Assembly (NCBI GenBank): GCA_966211965.1
Contig: CBIHON010000044.1
Span: 1-43,358, forward strand
Reading direction: 5' to 3'
DNA: 43,358 nucleotides
Source: CBIHON01 sp966211965
Lineage (GTDB): Bacteria > Pseudomonadota > Gammaproteobacteria > Burkholderiales > Burkholderiaceae_D
Shown here one piece after another: positions 17,172-25,210 of the stretch. Under the pieces are notes generated by a model. It made no database searches and was not told the DNA's origin. It worked only from the letters and a program-made list of their open reading frames with translations. Both the position numbers and the translations under genes were made by a program. The stretch's first letter is position 1; the number at the start of each line of letters is the position of its first letter.

Positions 17172-17782
17172 GCCGCACTCCTTGTCCTGTCTCTTCCTGT
17201 ATTGGGACTACACTGCTGTCTGCCATAGACCAAGCCCCAATCAATGGCTAAAAGACACTGCGGCGGCAGCCTAGTTCCTGCAACGGCAACGCATGCAAAC
17301 GCGTCCTGCGGTTACGGCAGAGAATTTATTTTTTATGCCTCTCGTAATTCAAGAGTTTTTCGAGTTCAAAAACTGGAAATACATTCCTCCCTCCACGATT
17401 TCTCTCTGCCAAGATCGTGCAACGTTGTTTCCCCCAGCGAAGAATCGTCCGACACGCTCCTCCTTTTCTCCTACTTTTCGAACAAAAAATCTCACAAGAA
17501 AAACAGACTTCCGCCACATGCCTCAAGGTAACAAAACGGGAACGAATTTTTTTCGTCCCGGTCTATTTTTTCGTGCGTTCGGACTAGCGATGTTGCACTT
17601 GGGCTCCGCGTCGTATCGTTGACTTGAGATTTGATGGAGCGGTGCCGGTCGGCGCACCTTCCTCATCAGTCGAGTGTTGAAAGTCTTGCGACGCGGCTCT
17701 AAAGAGGTAGGGAGCAGCCCGTTTTTCGGGCGCTCTCATTGAGATAGAACTTCTCGACAATGGAATTGAAAGGAGTAGAAAA
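17172..17782. other. Intergenic stretch
   Basis: About 610 bases, AT-richer than the surroundings, between two divergent genes. It should hold both promoters. No gene is recognised; one hairpin at 17537-17560 is listed separately. The leader of the 17783 gene contains GAAAGGAG. Confidence 0.5.
17537..17560. terminator. Hairpin with T-run
   Basis: CGGGAACGAA pairs with TTCGTCCCG (one bulge) around a T loop, then GTCTATTTTTT follows on the plus strand. The shape suits a terminator, but no plus-strand gene ends nearby, so its purpose is unclear. Confidence 0.4.
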
Positions 17783-18610
17783 ATGGCGACGACAATCGGA
17801 GTCGATTCCTCTGGTAAAACCACGGAGACGGATATCTCTCTGGATGTGCCAAAACGGCCCTTGTTTCCCGCAATTCGCTGGGGTGCGATATTTGCCGGGA
17901 TAGCAGTAGGAATTTCTTTACAGATCGCCTTGACCCTGCTCGGCGTGGCGACCGGACTTTCCGTCGTTGACATCGCAAGCGGTCAACCGGTCAATACCAC
18001 CGCGCCCTTGATATGGGCGGCATTCACGATGCTGGTAGCGGGCTTCGTCGGCGGTTACGTTGCGGCCCGCATGTCGGGTTTGAAACGCAAGACTGACGGC
18101 ATGCTGCACGGCGCCGTATCCTGGGCCGTGACGACGCTGCTGATCGCAGTATTCGCCACTTCTCTCAGCAGCATGCTGATCAGCGGCATCTTCACCACCA
18201 TGGAACCGAGTGCGGTTGCACGCGCCTCGGGCGGCGGCGAATCGCCGGTAGCCGCTTATGTACGCAGCCAGATCGGCAACGTCGATCCGACGCTGCTGCA
18301 GCGCTGGCAGCAAAACATTCGCGCCGGACAACGCGAGGAAGCGATCAGCTTGATGACTGGTTCGATGAATGTGGATCGAACCCGTGCCGCGACCATCGTC
18401 GATCAAGCCTTGATCTTGAGCGGATCGCCTGCGCAAGCCTCGCCGGAAAGCCGGGCCGCGACGGAGCGTGCCGTCAAGAATGCGAGCGGTGCGGTATGGG
18501 CGGTTTTCCTTGCGGTCATTCTGTCGCTGGCCGTGGCGATCGGCGGCGGTTTGCTGGGCGCGGCGGGGGCGCGGCGCGTAGCCTGGGTCGGGACGATGCG
18601 CACAGCCTAA
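17783..18610 (+). CDS. Multi-pass membrane protein of unknown function
   Basis: A 275-residue protein with an unstructured N-terminus of about 25 residues and four probable transmembrane helices: around 33-55 (AIFAGIAVGISLQIALTLLG), 75-95 (LIWAAFTMLVAGFVGGYVAA), 108-135 (TTLLIAVFATSLSSMLISG) and the C-terminal 235-262. Between helices 3 and 4 lies a polar loop of about 95 residues with two helices. Gly-rich packing motifs (GGYVAARMSG, GGGLLGAAGARR) resemble proteins annotated PhnA-like, which carry no proven function. GAAAGGAG lies upstream of the ATG. Transcribed alone. Confidence 0.6.
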   Translation: MATTIGVDSSGKTTETDISLDVPKRPLFPAIRWGAIFAGIAVGISLQIALTLLGVATGLSVVDIASGQPVNTTAPLIWAAFTMLVAGFVGGYVAARMSGLKRKTDGMLHGAVSWAVTTLLIAVFATSLSSMLISGIFTTMEPSAVARASGGGESPVAAYVRSQIGNVDPTLLQRWQQNIRAGQREEAISLMTGSMNVDRTRAATIVDQALILSGSPAQASPESRAATERAVKNASGAVWAVFLAVILSLAVAIGGGLLGAAGARRVAWVGTMRTA

Positions 18611-18655
18611 TCATGGTGCATCGAGCCAATACGAACACAAGGACGGGGCCCAAAG

Positions 18656-19780
18656 CTACGCCAGCAGATGCGCTACTTCCTTGGCGATCGCCAGCGAAGC
18701 AGTGAGCCCCGGCGACTCGATGCCGAATAAATTGACCAGTCCTGCGACCTGATGCACAGTTGGTCCCTGAACGATAAAATCGGCTTCGCTGTCGACCACC
18801 GGCGCAATCTTAGGCCGCACGCCTGAATAGGCCGGTTGCAGCGTTCCATCCGGCAGCGCCGGCCAATACTTCCTCACCTCTGCATAAAATTTATCGGCAC
18901 GGCGCGGATCGACTTCGTAGCTGATCTGCTCTGCCCCTTCGATCGCGAGCCATTCCGCATCAGGACCGAACTTGGCCCGATTGCCCATGTCGAGCGTGAA
19001 ATGAACACCGAGTCCGCCTGCCTCCGGTACCGGATAGACCAAGCACGAAAACGGCGCCCGCCGCCCTGCCAGGCTGTAATAGCTGCCCTTGGCAAAATAA
19101 GGAGTCGGTATGTGCACCTTACCCAGGCCGTCAATGCGAGCAGCAAGCGCCGGCGCAAACAATCCCGCGGCGTTCACCACCATATGCGCCAGCACGCTGT
19201 TTTCTTCGCCGCTGGAAGTTTGGATATCGAGACGAATGCCGTTGAACTGGACTTCTCCACCCAGCACTCTGCTTTGCAAGGCCAGGACAGCGCCGGCCTC
19301 CTCCGCGTCGGCCAGCAAGGCCTGCATCAATGCGTGGCTGTCGACGATACCGCTGGAGGGCGACTCGAGTGCGGCCAGGCATCGCAGTTCAGGTTCGCGC
19401 GCCTGCACTTCAGCGTGTGTCAACAACCGCAAATCATCGACGCCGTTCGCCATCGCCCGCATCCGGATGGCCTCCAGCTTTTCGACCTCCGCCGGCGAAG
19501 TGGCGACGATGAGTTTTCCGCAGCGCCGATGCGGAACATGACGATGTGCGCAATAGGCATACAACATGCGCTTGCCGGCGACGCAAAGCCGCCCCTTGAG
19601 CGAACCCGCCGGGTAATACAGGCCGGCATGGATCACTTCACTGTTACGAGCGCTGGTGGAGGAACCGAAACGGATTTCGCTTTCGACGATCACAACCTCG
19701 CGCCCGCCAAGCGCCAATTCGCGTGCAACAGCCAGCCCCACCACACCGGCGCCAATGACGGCGCAATCGATCTTGTCCAT
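18656..19780 (-). CDS. FAD-dependent oxidoreductase, L-2-hydroxyglutarate oxidase-like
   Basis: A 374-residue protein of the DAO family. The dinucleotide-binding motif is VIGAGVVGLAVARELA at residues about 8-23, followed by Glu34 in VIVESE. The segment SSTSARNSEVIHAGLYYPAG is characteristic of the LhgO/L2HGDH group, which oxidises L-2-hydroxyglutarate to 2-oxoglutarate. The C-terminal FAD-binding part is GVRPKIAP...VNLFGIESPGLTASL. Length matches. Substrate is inferred from family only. It starts close to, and is likely transcribed before or with, no neighbour; the next minus-strand gene upstream ends 24 bases away. Confidence 0.8.
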   Translation of the reverse strand: MDKIDCAVIGAGVVGLAVARELALGGREVVIVESEIRFGSSTSARNSEVIHAGLYYPAGSLKGRLCVAGKRMLYAYCAHRHVPHRRCGKLIVATSPAEVEKLEAIRMRAMANGVDDLRLLTHAEVQAREPELRCLAALESPSSGIVDSHALMQALLADAEEAGAVLALQSRVLGGEVQFNGIRLDIQTSSGEENSVLAHMVVNAAGLFAPALAARIDGLGKVHIPTPYFAKGSYYSLAGRRAPFSCLVYPVPEAGGLGVHFTLDMGNRAKFGPDAEWLAIEGAEQISYEVDPRRADKFYAEVRKYWPALPDGTLQPAYSGVRPKIAPVVDSEADFIVQGPTVHQVAGLVNLFGIESPGLTASLAIAKEVAHLLA

Positions 19781-19804
19781 GGCGCAAAGCTTAAAAAATA
19801 CGTC

Positions 19805-22800
19805 TCACCGGACCGGTGCGCAAAACACGATGCCTTCTGGAGACCAGCCCAGCGTCCGCATCTGCTCATAGACGCCCGGATCGGTGATGTAGCGATGGTT
19901 TGAATCATTTAATGCAGAGCGATTGTTGTAGACCCGATAAACTGCCTGCTGGCCGGCCCCGCATTGCCCGTTGACCGGCGCATACAAGTAGAACGCGATC
20001 CCCTCGTAAGTCCAGCCCGGGTCCTGCTTGACCTTGGCGCACTCGCTCGTATTGAGGGTGTAAAAATGCGAATTCGGACCTCGGCCCGGTGTTCCGTAAA
20101 AGCGGCACACCGGCACCGCACCGGGAGGAACCCCCAATTCCGGCAAATAGGCGCGGAAGCCGAGGCCGGTCCGTTGCCAGGCAGGACCGGCGCCGCCTGT
20201 TTCAACATTGGCGATCTCCACGGAGCCCGCGCTGACGAAGTAATGCCCCAGGCTCCGATTGAGAAATTCGACAGCCGCGGCGCTGCCGGCCGCCTGCGCC
20301 GCCGTGCCACGCAGCTTGAGCAACAAACCGTAACCGTCGCTTTGACCGATTGCAAGCAGGCCGCCATCCCGCAGCACGAGCAAATCCGAGGCCTGTTCCT
20401 TGCCGGACAGCGCGAATTGACTTTCAAAGCGGCGATCGGCGGTAAAGCCTGTATCGGGTTGGCCGTCGGCGCCAAGACGTGCCACCGTTGAAGCCCTGCC
20501 ATTGTTTGCCTTGCTGTCGTAGGTCAACAAGATCCCGCCGTCAAGGTCGCGGGCAAGCCTGATCGGTCCCGGAGCGACGCTATGTATGCCATCGATCCGC
20601 ACCAAGCCCGCATCGCCGAACGTCTCGTCGAGCGTACCATCAGCCTTCAATCTGACGACAATGCACTGGTTGGTCTGATTAATCGCGACAAGGGTACGGC
20701 CATCCGGGAGCAGCAGCGTATCCGTATCGAACTCGGCACTAAGCGGGAAGTCACCAGTGACGGTGATCGAGACCGGCGCATCCGGCTTTGCAGCAGGATC
20801 GATCTGACCATTGGAAAGCCAGCGGTAGCTCCATAGCTTGACTTGGCGGCTTGCGTCAAAGCTGCTATTCACCGCGACCGCCTGAAGTCGGCCATCCGGC
20901 AACGTGTCGAGTTTTCTGATACTGCCGTATGCTGCTGTCGAGAACGCTTGCGCCGCGCCGCCGAAGCTTGCATCCAGCGTGCCGGCATTGTTATAGCGCA
21001 CTGGATAAATCGTCTCTTTACCGTCCAATGTCGAACGCGCCAGAAGGACCGTGCCCTGGTCACCCGCAAAGCCTGGGACATAGTACACAGCCGGCACACC
21101 CGGCACATAGATCGCGCCATTGAATATTTCCAGAACTCCCTTGGCGCCGAAGGTGGAATCCAGTGCGCCCGCAGCCGTAAACCGCTTGAGCCAGCTCAGG
21201 GAATGGCAGATGGATCCGCCAACACTGCAACTCGTCTGCGAAATCAACACGGTTGCGTTATCGTCCGCCGAGCGCACCAGCCGATATATGCCCCACACTC
21301 CGGAATCTACCGTCACACTACCGGTACCGGCGGCATAACCCATATCAAGTCTGCCGTCGGCGGTGAAACGTTTAAGTGCCGCCAAAGGATATTGCAAGCG
21401 ATCGGTGTCATAGGTGCCAAGCACGAGCAAATCCCCATTCGACAATTGTTTGGCCTCGGAAAACGCCTCCTTATTTCTTCCGACGAAACCGGCCACAACA
21501 CGGACCGGCTCGGTCGCCGCAAAGGCCGCCGTATCGTAGCCGAGCAGCGCTCCACGTCCGTATCCCACTAAGGGAGAAGCACCGAGTCGTCCATACACGT
21601 ATTGGTCTTCGCTGCCAAATGCCCACAGCCTGCCATTTCCTGCCGGTGCAAAACCCGTCGCCCGAAAATCCTTGCCTAAAGCCGCCGGCGAATATTCCGG
21701 AGCCCCCACCACACCCGTCGCCAAATTTGCGCGCCACAACATGATCCGGCTGGCTGAATCCCGGTAGGCGGCTGTTCCGGCCAGGCGCAAATCGGGCGCT
21801 CCGGAAAGCCAACGCAAACCGGCCAAATTGAGCCCATCCTGACGCGGCACGCGCACCGAGATGCGCCCTCCTCCGGGCGCCGATCCATCCTGCTGTCCAT
21901 TGGACAACAGTACATGGACAACGAAATAGGGATCATTCGGCATGACGTCGACGCCGAACACCAAACCGATGCGGCCGTCGCGGCCGACTGTTACTCGCGG
22001 GTCGAGTACCGGCCCCATTTGCGTACCGAGGATCAGCGTGCCATTTTGCCCGAATCCGGCATCGTAACTGCCATCCTGATTGAGCCGGATCAGCACCAGC
22101 CCGGAATCGTTCGGCGTTCGTTCCCAGCGGGCGGCGATCAGGATTTTCCCCTCGACGTCGGTCACCGCCGAGGTCGGGTAATAGGTGCCCATTCCGGCCG
22201 GATAAACCAGCCGCTCGCCGTTGACGTCGCCGCGCACTGTATCTGGCTTGCCGTCCGGCAAATAGAAGCGCACCGAAATCCGGTCGGTCGCCTGATATCC
22301 GGCATCTTGGCCCGTCACGACAACGAAACGGCCGTCCGTTTGCGGCATCCAGGCATAGCTCGACTGGTAGGACATGTATCCTTTGACATTCAGCTGGACG
22401 GGGTTATAACCGGCATCAAGCGAACCATCGACCGCCAATCTCCTGATCAGACCGGCTTGCTCCACCAGAATCCGCCCGGTCGCATCGCGAAACACATTCA
22501 ATTGGGGTGGATTGCGGTCGCCGCCTCGCATCCCCGGCACAATCGTCGTGCCCAGGTTGCCGTATCCCTCATCAAGCGTGGCGTCGCCCCGATAATGCCG
22601 CACAAACACATCGGAATCGGCGCCGCCAGCCACAATCACGCTTCCATCATCAAGACCAACGCCGGCGGAGAACAAGCCGGGCACCGCTTTCGTTGCCGCG
22701 TAGCGTACGTAGCCGGTGCCGCCGAACAAGGGATCTGCATCGCCTGGAGCAGCATGAATCGACGCGGACGCCAAAAGAAGTGAGAGTGCAGCAAACCGGA

Positions 22801-22828
22801 ATGCCTGCCAAATCCGTGGTGGAAGCAT
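19805..22828 (-). CDS. Secreted delta-60 repeat protein with C-terminal DUF5648
   Basis: About 1007 residues. The signal peptide is FRFAALSLLLASASIHA. Most of the length consists of delta-60 repeats, each with the core R-x-x-x-(D/A)-G-x-x-D-x-x-(F/Y)-G, for example RLNQDGSYDAGFGQNG, RFTAAGALDSTFGAKG and RLKADGTLDETFGDAG; at least seven can be counted. They would form a beta-propeller-like surface fold. Residues about 855-1007 are a DUF5648 domain (FLNRSLGHYFVSA, CRFYGTPGRGPNSHF, GWTYEGIAFYL, NDSNHRY), closely like the one at the N-terminus of the 11009-13312 protein. The start at 22828 has AAAGG 5 bases upstream; ATG 22858 is the alternative. Probably surface or secreted; function unknown. 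Confidence 0.8.
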   Translation of the reverse strand: MLPPRIWQAFRFAALSLLLASASIHAAPGDADPLFGGTGYVRYAATKAVPGLFSAGVGLDDGSVIVAGGADSDVFVRHYRGDATLDEGYGNLGTTIVPGMRGGDRNPPQLNVFRDATGRILVEQAGLIRRLAVDGSLDAGYNPVQLNVKGYMSYQSSYAWMPQTDGRFVVVTGQDAGYQATDRISVRFYLPDGKPDTVRGDVNGERLVYPAGMGTYYPTSAVTDVEGKILIAARWERTPNDSGLVLIRLNQDGSYDAGFGQNGTLILGTQMGPVLDPRVTVGRDGRIGLVFGVDVMPNDPYFVVHVLLSNGQQDGSAPGGGRISVRVPRQDGLNLAGLRWLSGAPDLRLAGTAAYRDSASRIMLWRANLATGVVGAPEYSPAALGKDFRATGFAPAGNGRLWAFGSEDQYVYGRLGASPLVGYGRGALLGYDTAAFAATEPVRVVAGFVGRNKEAFSEAKQLSNGDLLVLGTYDTDRLQYPLAALKRFTADGRLDMGYAAGTGSVTVDSGVWGIYRLVRSADDNATVLISQTSCSVGGSICHSLSWLKRFTAAGALDSTFGAKGVLEIFNGAIYVPGVPAVYYVPGFAGDQGTVLLARSTLDGKETIYPVRYNNAGTLDASFGGAAQAFSTAAYGSIRKLDTLPDGRLQAVAVNSSFDASRQVKLWSYRWLSNGQIDPAAKPDAPVSITVTGDFPLSAEFDTDTLLLPDGRTLVAINQTNQCIVVRLKADGTLDETFGDAGLVRIDGIHSVAPGPIRLARDLDGGILLTYDSKANNGRASTVARLGADGQPDTGFTADRRFESQFALSGKEQASDLLVLRDGGLLAIGQSDGYGLLLKLRGTAAQAAGSAAAVEFLNRSLGHYFVSAGSVEIANVETGGAGPAWQRTGLGFRAYLPELGVPPGAVPVCRFYGTPGRGPNSHFYTLNTSECAKVKQDPGWTYEGIAFYLYAPVNGQCGAGQQAVYRVYNNRSALNDSNHRYITDPGVYEQMRTLGWSPEGIVFCAPVR

Positions 22829-23466
22829 AAAAGCCTTTATGAGAATGGTTGAATTCATGGGAACGCCGAGCCTGTTCAGCACATTCGCAATAATAGCAAA
22901 AATAGCAACAACGTCATGAGAGCCGATGCGAGCATCCATGCGGCATCCATTGAACTCCATAGAAATTTTGCTGCATACAGAAAGAGAAAGGGGGCGGCGA
23001 TATAGAGAACATCAGAGATGTCCGGCACATCTATTCCTCAAACTCAACATTCATCATTGCCCCCTCCCCCAAATCCGGCACATTTGCGCGCGATGAGTCC
23101 TACCTCATGATCGCGCGCCGGGGCTGTCCATGCTTCGCTGCGCGTGCCCCCTCCTCGGTGCGATCGCTCAGGGCAGCTCGCAGTATCGTTGCAAAGCCGC
23201 TGTCAACGCTGTCAAGTGTCAGCAGTCCGGCCAACGCGTAGAACCTATCCCAATCGGGAGCGCGCCCGGATTGCTGTCCCGCGGAAGCGCGGGCAAGGGC
23301 GCAGCAGGAAATCCGGATTGCATGGTGGAGCAAGGGTTTCGTGGGGCATGGCCCCACGCCTGCGTAACGGTGTCGGTGTCGGCCTGCAAGCCGACACTCC
23401 CCTAGCAACGCCGCCCCCGCTTCCGCTGGACAGCAATCCGGGTGCGACACCTACCAGGATAAGCTC
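22829..23466. other. Intergenic stretch filled mainly by palindromic sequence
   Basis: About 640 bases with no gene. The left half should hold the promoter of the delta-60 gene. The right half consists of a hairpin at 23086-23118 and a larger inverted-repeat element at 23239-23469. Confidence 0.6.
23086..23118. repeat. GCGCGCGAT hairpin
   Basis: GCGCGCGATGAG and CTCATGATCGCGCGC pair around TCCTAC: a 9-base outer stem, a 3-base inner stem and a 3-base bulge. It is GC-rich and stable, but without a T-run, so more likely a repeat unit than a terminator. Confidence 0.5.
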
Positions 23467-23469
23467 TTA
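23239..23469. repeat. 231-bp inverted-repeat element
   Basis: The inner 15 bases of the arms are perfect: CCCGGATTGCTGTCC near 23265-23279 and GGACAGCAATCCGGG at 23428-23442. Outside them the arms still match partly (TAGAACCTATCC at the left; TAAGAGCTTATCC on the minus strand at the right). The interior contains further hairpins (GTGGGGCATGGCCCCAC; TGTCGGCCTGCAAGCCGACA) but no gene. Its right end is the stop codon of the 23467 gene. Confidence 0.6.
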
Positions 23470-24276
23470 GTCGGAAGAACTTGATCCGGTGCTGGTCCCC
23501 GTCTGCTGCTGCCATACCAAGGCCAGCGATTTGCTATGCCCTTTTTTATTCTGTACATAGGCTGTGCGGGATACCGTCTGCCCGCCGATTTCCGAGCGAA
23601 TCCGATAGTTGCCGCTCTTGGGCAAATCAACCAATAGAATCGGCGCGCCGCATGTGGTTTTAAACACCTGGGTACCGCGCGCATCCGTGATCTCGACATT
23701 CGCATCGGCAAGATAACTGCCGTCGCGCGCCGCGAAGGTCAGCATCAAATCATAGTTGGGCGCTTCGCTCTTCATTAACTGCGCTTCGTCGCTGCCGACC
23801 CCGCCGCACATGAAAGCTACACCATTTGCGACTTGCTGCTGAGGTTGCTGCGCCAGGGGCGGCGCGGACGCGTTGCCGGAGATCGAGGCGGATGGCGCTG
23901 GCGAGCCTGGCTGCTGGGGCGCGCTTCCCACGGGTGGTCCGCTCTGCTGCTGAACTGGACCTCCCACGGCAGGCGCAGGCTGCGGCTGAGATGAGCCGGA
24001 TGAAGACGATGCGCCCTGCTGCTCGGACGCAGCCCCCGTCGGTGCCGCAGGCGGCTGCTGAGAATATCCTCCCGGTACTCCGGCTGCGGCCCCGCTCGGG
24101 CTGGCTGGCGCCGGTACGGGGCCTTGAGGGGCGGTTGATTGCGGTGCCTGTTGCTGATTTTGATACTGGCCAGCCGCCGCACCCGACGCGGCGAAATCGG
24201 TGCTCGACTGCGCTTGTGCCAGCATCGCTGACGAAGCTAAGCCAAGCGCGATGAATAAAGTCTTGTTCGCCTTCAT
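23467..24276 (-). CDS. Secreted Pro/Gln/Ser-rich protein with a carboxypeptidase-regulatory-like domain
   Basis: A 269-residue exported protein. The signal peptide (FIALGLASSAMLAQAQ) is cleaved near residue 23. Residues about 25-150 are a low-complexity Ala/Pro/Gln/Ser/Gly linker. The C-terminal 110 residues are folded: GVAFMCGGVGSDEAQLM, then beta strands with DANVEITDARGTQVFKTTC, ILLVDLPKSGNYRIRSE and VSRTAYVQN, similar to the small beta-sandwich of carboxypeptidase regulatory-like domains, with two Cys that may form a disulfide. The start at 24276 has AAGGAG upstream. It diverges from the amidoligase-like operon; function unknown. The TAA stop coincides with the end of a palindromic element. 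Confidence 0.7.
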   Translation of the reverse strand: MKANKTLFIALGLASSAMLAQAQSSTDFAASGAAAGQYQNQQQAPQSTAPQGPVPAPASPSGAAAGVPGGYSQQPPAAPTGAASEQQGASSSSGSSQPQPAPAVGGPVQQQSGPPVGSAPQQPGSPAPSASISGNASAPPLAQQPQQQVANGVAFMCGGVGSDEAQLMKSEAPNYDLMLTFAARDGSYLADANVEITDARGTQVFKTTCGAPILLVDLPKSGNYRIRSEIGGQTVSRTAYVQNKKGHSKSLALVWQQQTGTSTGSSSSD

Positions 24277-24445
24277 AGCTTTCTCCTTGAAAAAATTCAC
24301 AGGGCTGCAATGCCCAACAATTTAGGCGTAGAGATCGCAAGTAAGTTCTTTCAAAACCGGGAAAACAGGAAGTCAATAAACGGCCCGATAAGAAACGGAA
24401 TTTTTACAGGCGCTCAAGGTCTATCCAACGGAACAACATAAAACC

Positions 24446-25210
24446 GTGACGACCAAATTGGAGATTTTTGGCTCTGTGATTCCGAGCGTCCTGCATCTGC
24501 CCGTAAAAATTCTTCCGCAACCGGATGAAACAACCTGCGGCCCGACTTGCCTGCAAGCCGTCTACCGCTACTGGGGCGATGACGAGCCGCTGGAAAACGT
24601 GATCGACCGCACCGGACGGCTGGAATTGGGCGGTACCTTCGCTGTTTTTCTCGCCTGCGATGCCATGCGAAAAGGGTATCGCGCCACCATCTACACTTAT
24701 AACCTGAACGTGTTCGATCCGACCTGGTTCGGCCCTGCCGACATCAGTATTGCCGAGCGTTTGCGGCGTCAAGCCGAAGTCAAGCTCGACTATAGGCTGC
24801 AGCATGCAACCAAGGGTTACCTGGAGTTTCTCAAGCTTGGCGGGCGCTTGCGCTTCAAGGACTTGTCGCGTGAATTGATCCACGGCATGCTGCGGCGCAA
24901 GCAACCGATCCTGACCGGATTGAGTTCAACCTTTCTATATCGTGTCCCGCGCGAGTTCGGCCCCAGCGATATCCCGAACGATATCCACGGCACCCCGTCC
25001 GGGCATTTCGTGGTGATCGCCGGTTACGACAACGAGAAGCGCAAGGTGCTGGTGGTTGACCCCTATCAAAAAAATCCATACGGCGGAACGCACGAATACT
25101 GGATCGGCATCGACCGCGTGATCGGCGCGGTGTTGCTCGGGATCGTGACGCACGACGCCAATTTGCTCATCATCCATCCTCGGCATCGGCCGAAAAGCAG
25201 AGTCCCATGA
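24446..25210 (+). CDS. C39-like cysteine peptidase family protein
   Basis: A 254-residue protein, first gene of a four-gene unit. It has the papain-like/C39 layout: a Cys box (DETTCGPTCLQAVYRYWG, Cys31) with a preceding Gln, a His in SGHFVVIAGYD (His187) and an Asp in VVDPY (Asp205), in the expected order and spacing for a Cys-His-Asp triad. Unlike classical C39 domains it is not fused to an ABC transporter, and it has no signal peptide. Role: perhaps it trims or transfers a peptide intermediate made by the next genes, or acts as a transglutaminase-like enzyme. The start is GTG at 24446 without a clear ribosome site. Its stop overlaps the next start (ATGA). Confidence 0.75.
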   Translation: MTTKLEIFGSVIPSVLHLPVKILPQPDETTCGPTCLQAVYRYWGDDEPLENVIDRTGRLELGGTFAVFLACDAMRKGYRATIYTYNLNVFDPTWFGPADISIAERLRRQAEVKLDYRLQHATKGYLEFLKLGGRLRFKDLSRELIHGMLRRKQPILTGLSSTFLYRVPREFGPSDIPNDIHGTPSGHFVVIAGYDNEKRKVLVVDPYQKNPYGGTHEYWIGIDRVIGAVLLGIVTHDANLLIIHPRHRPKSRVP

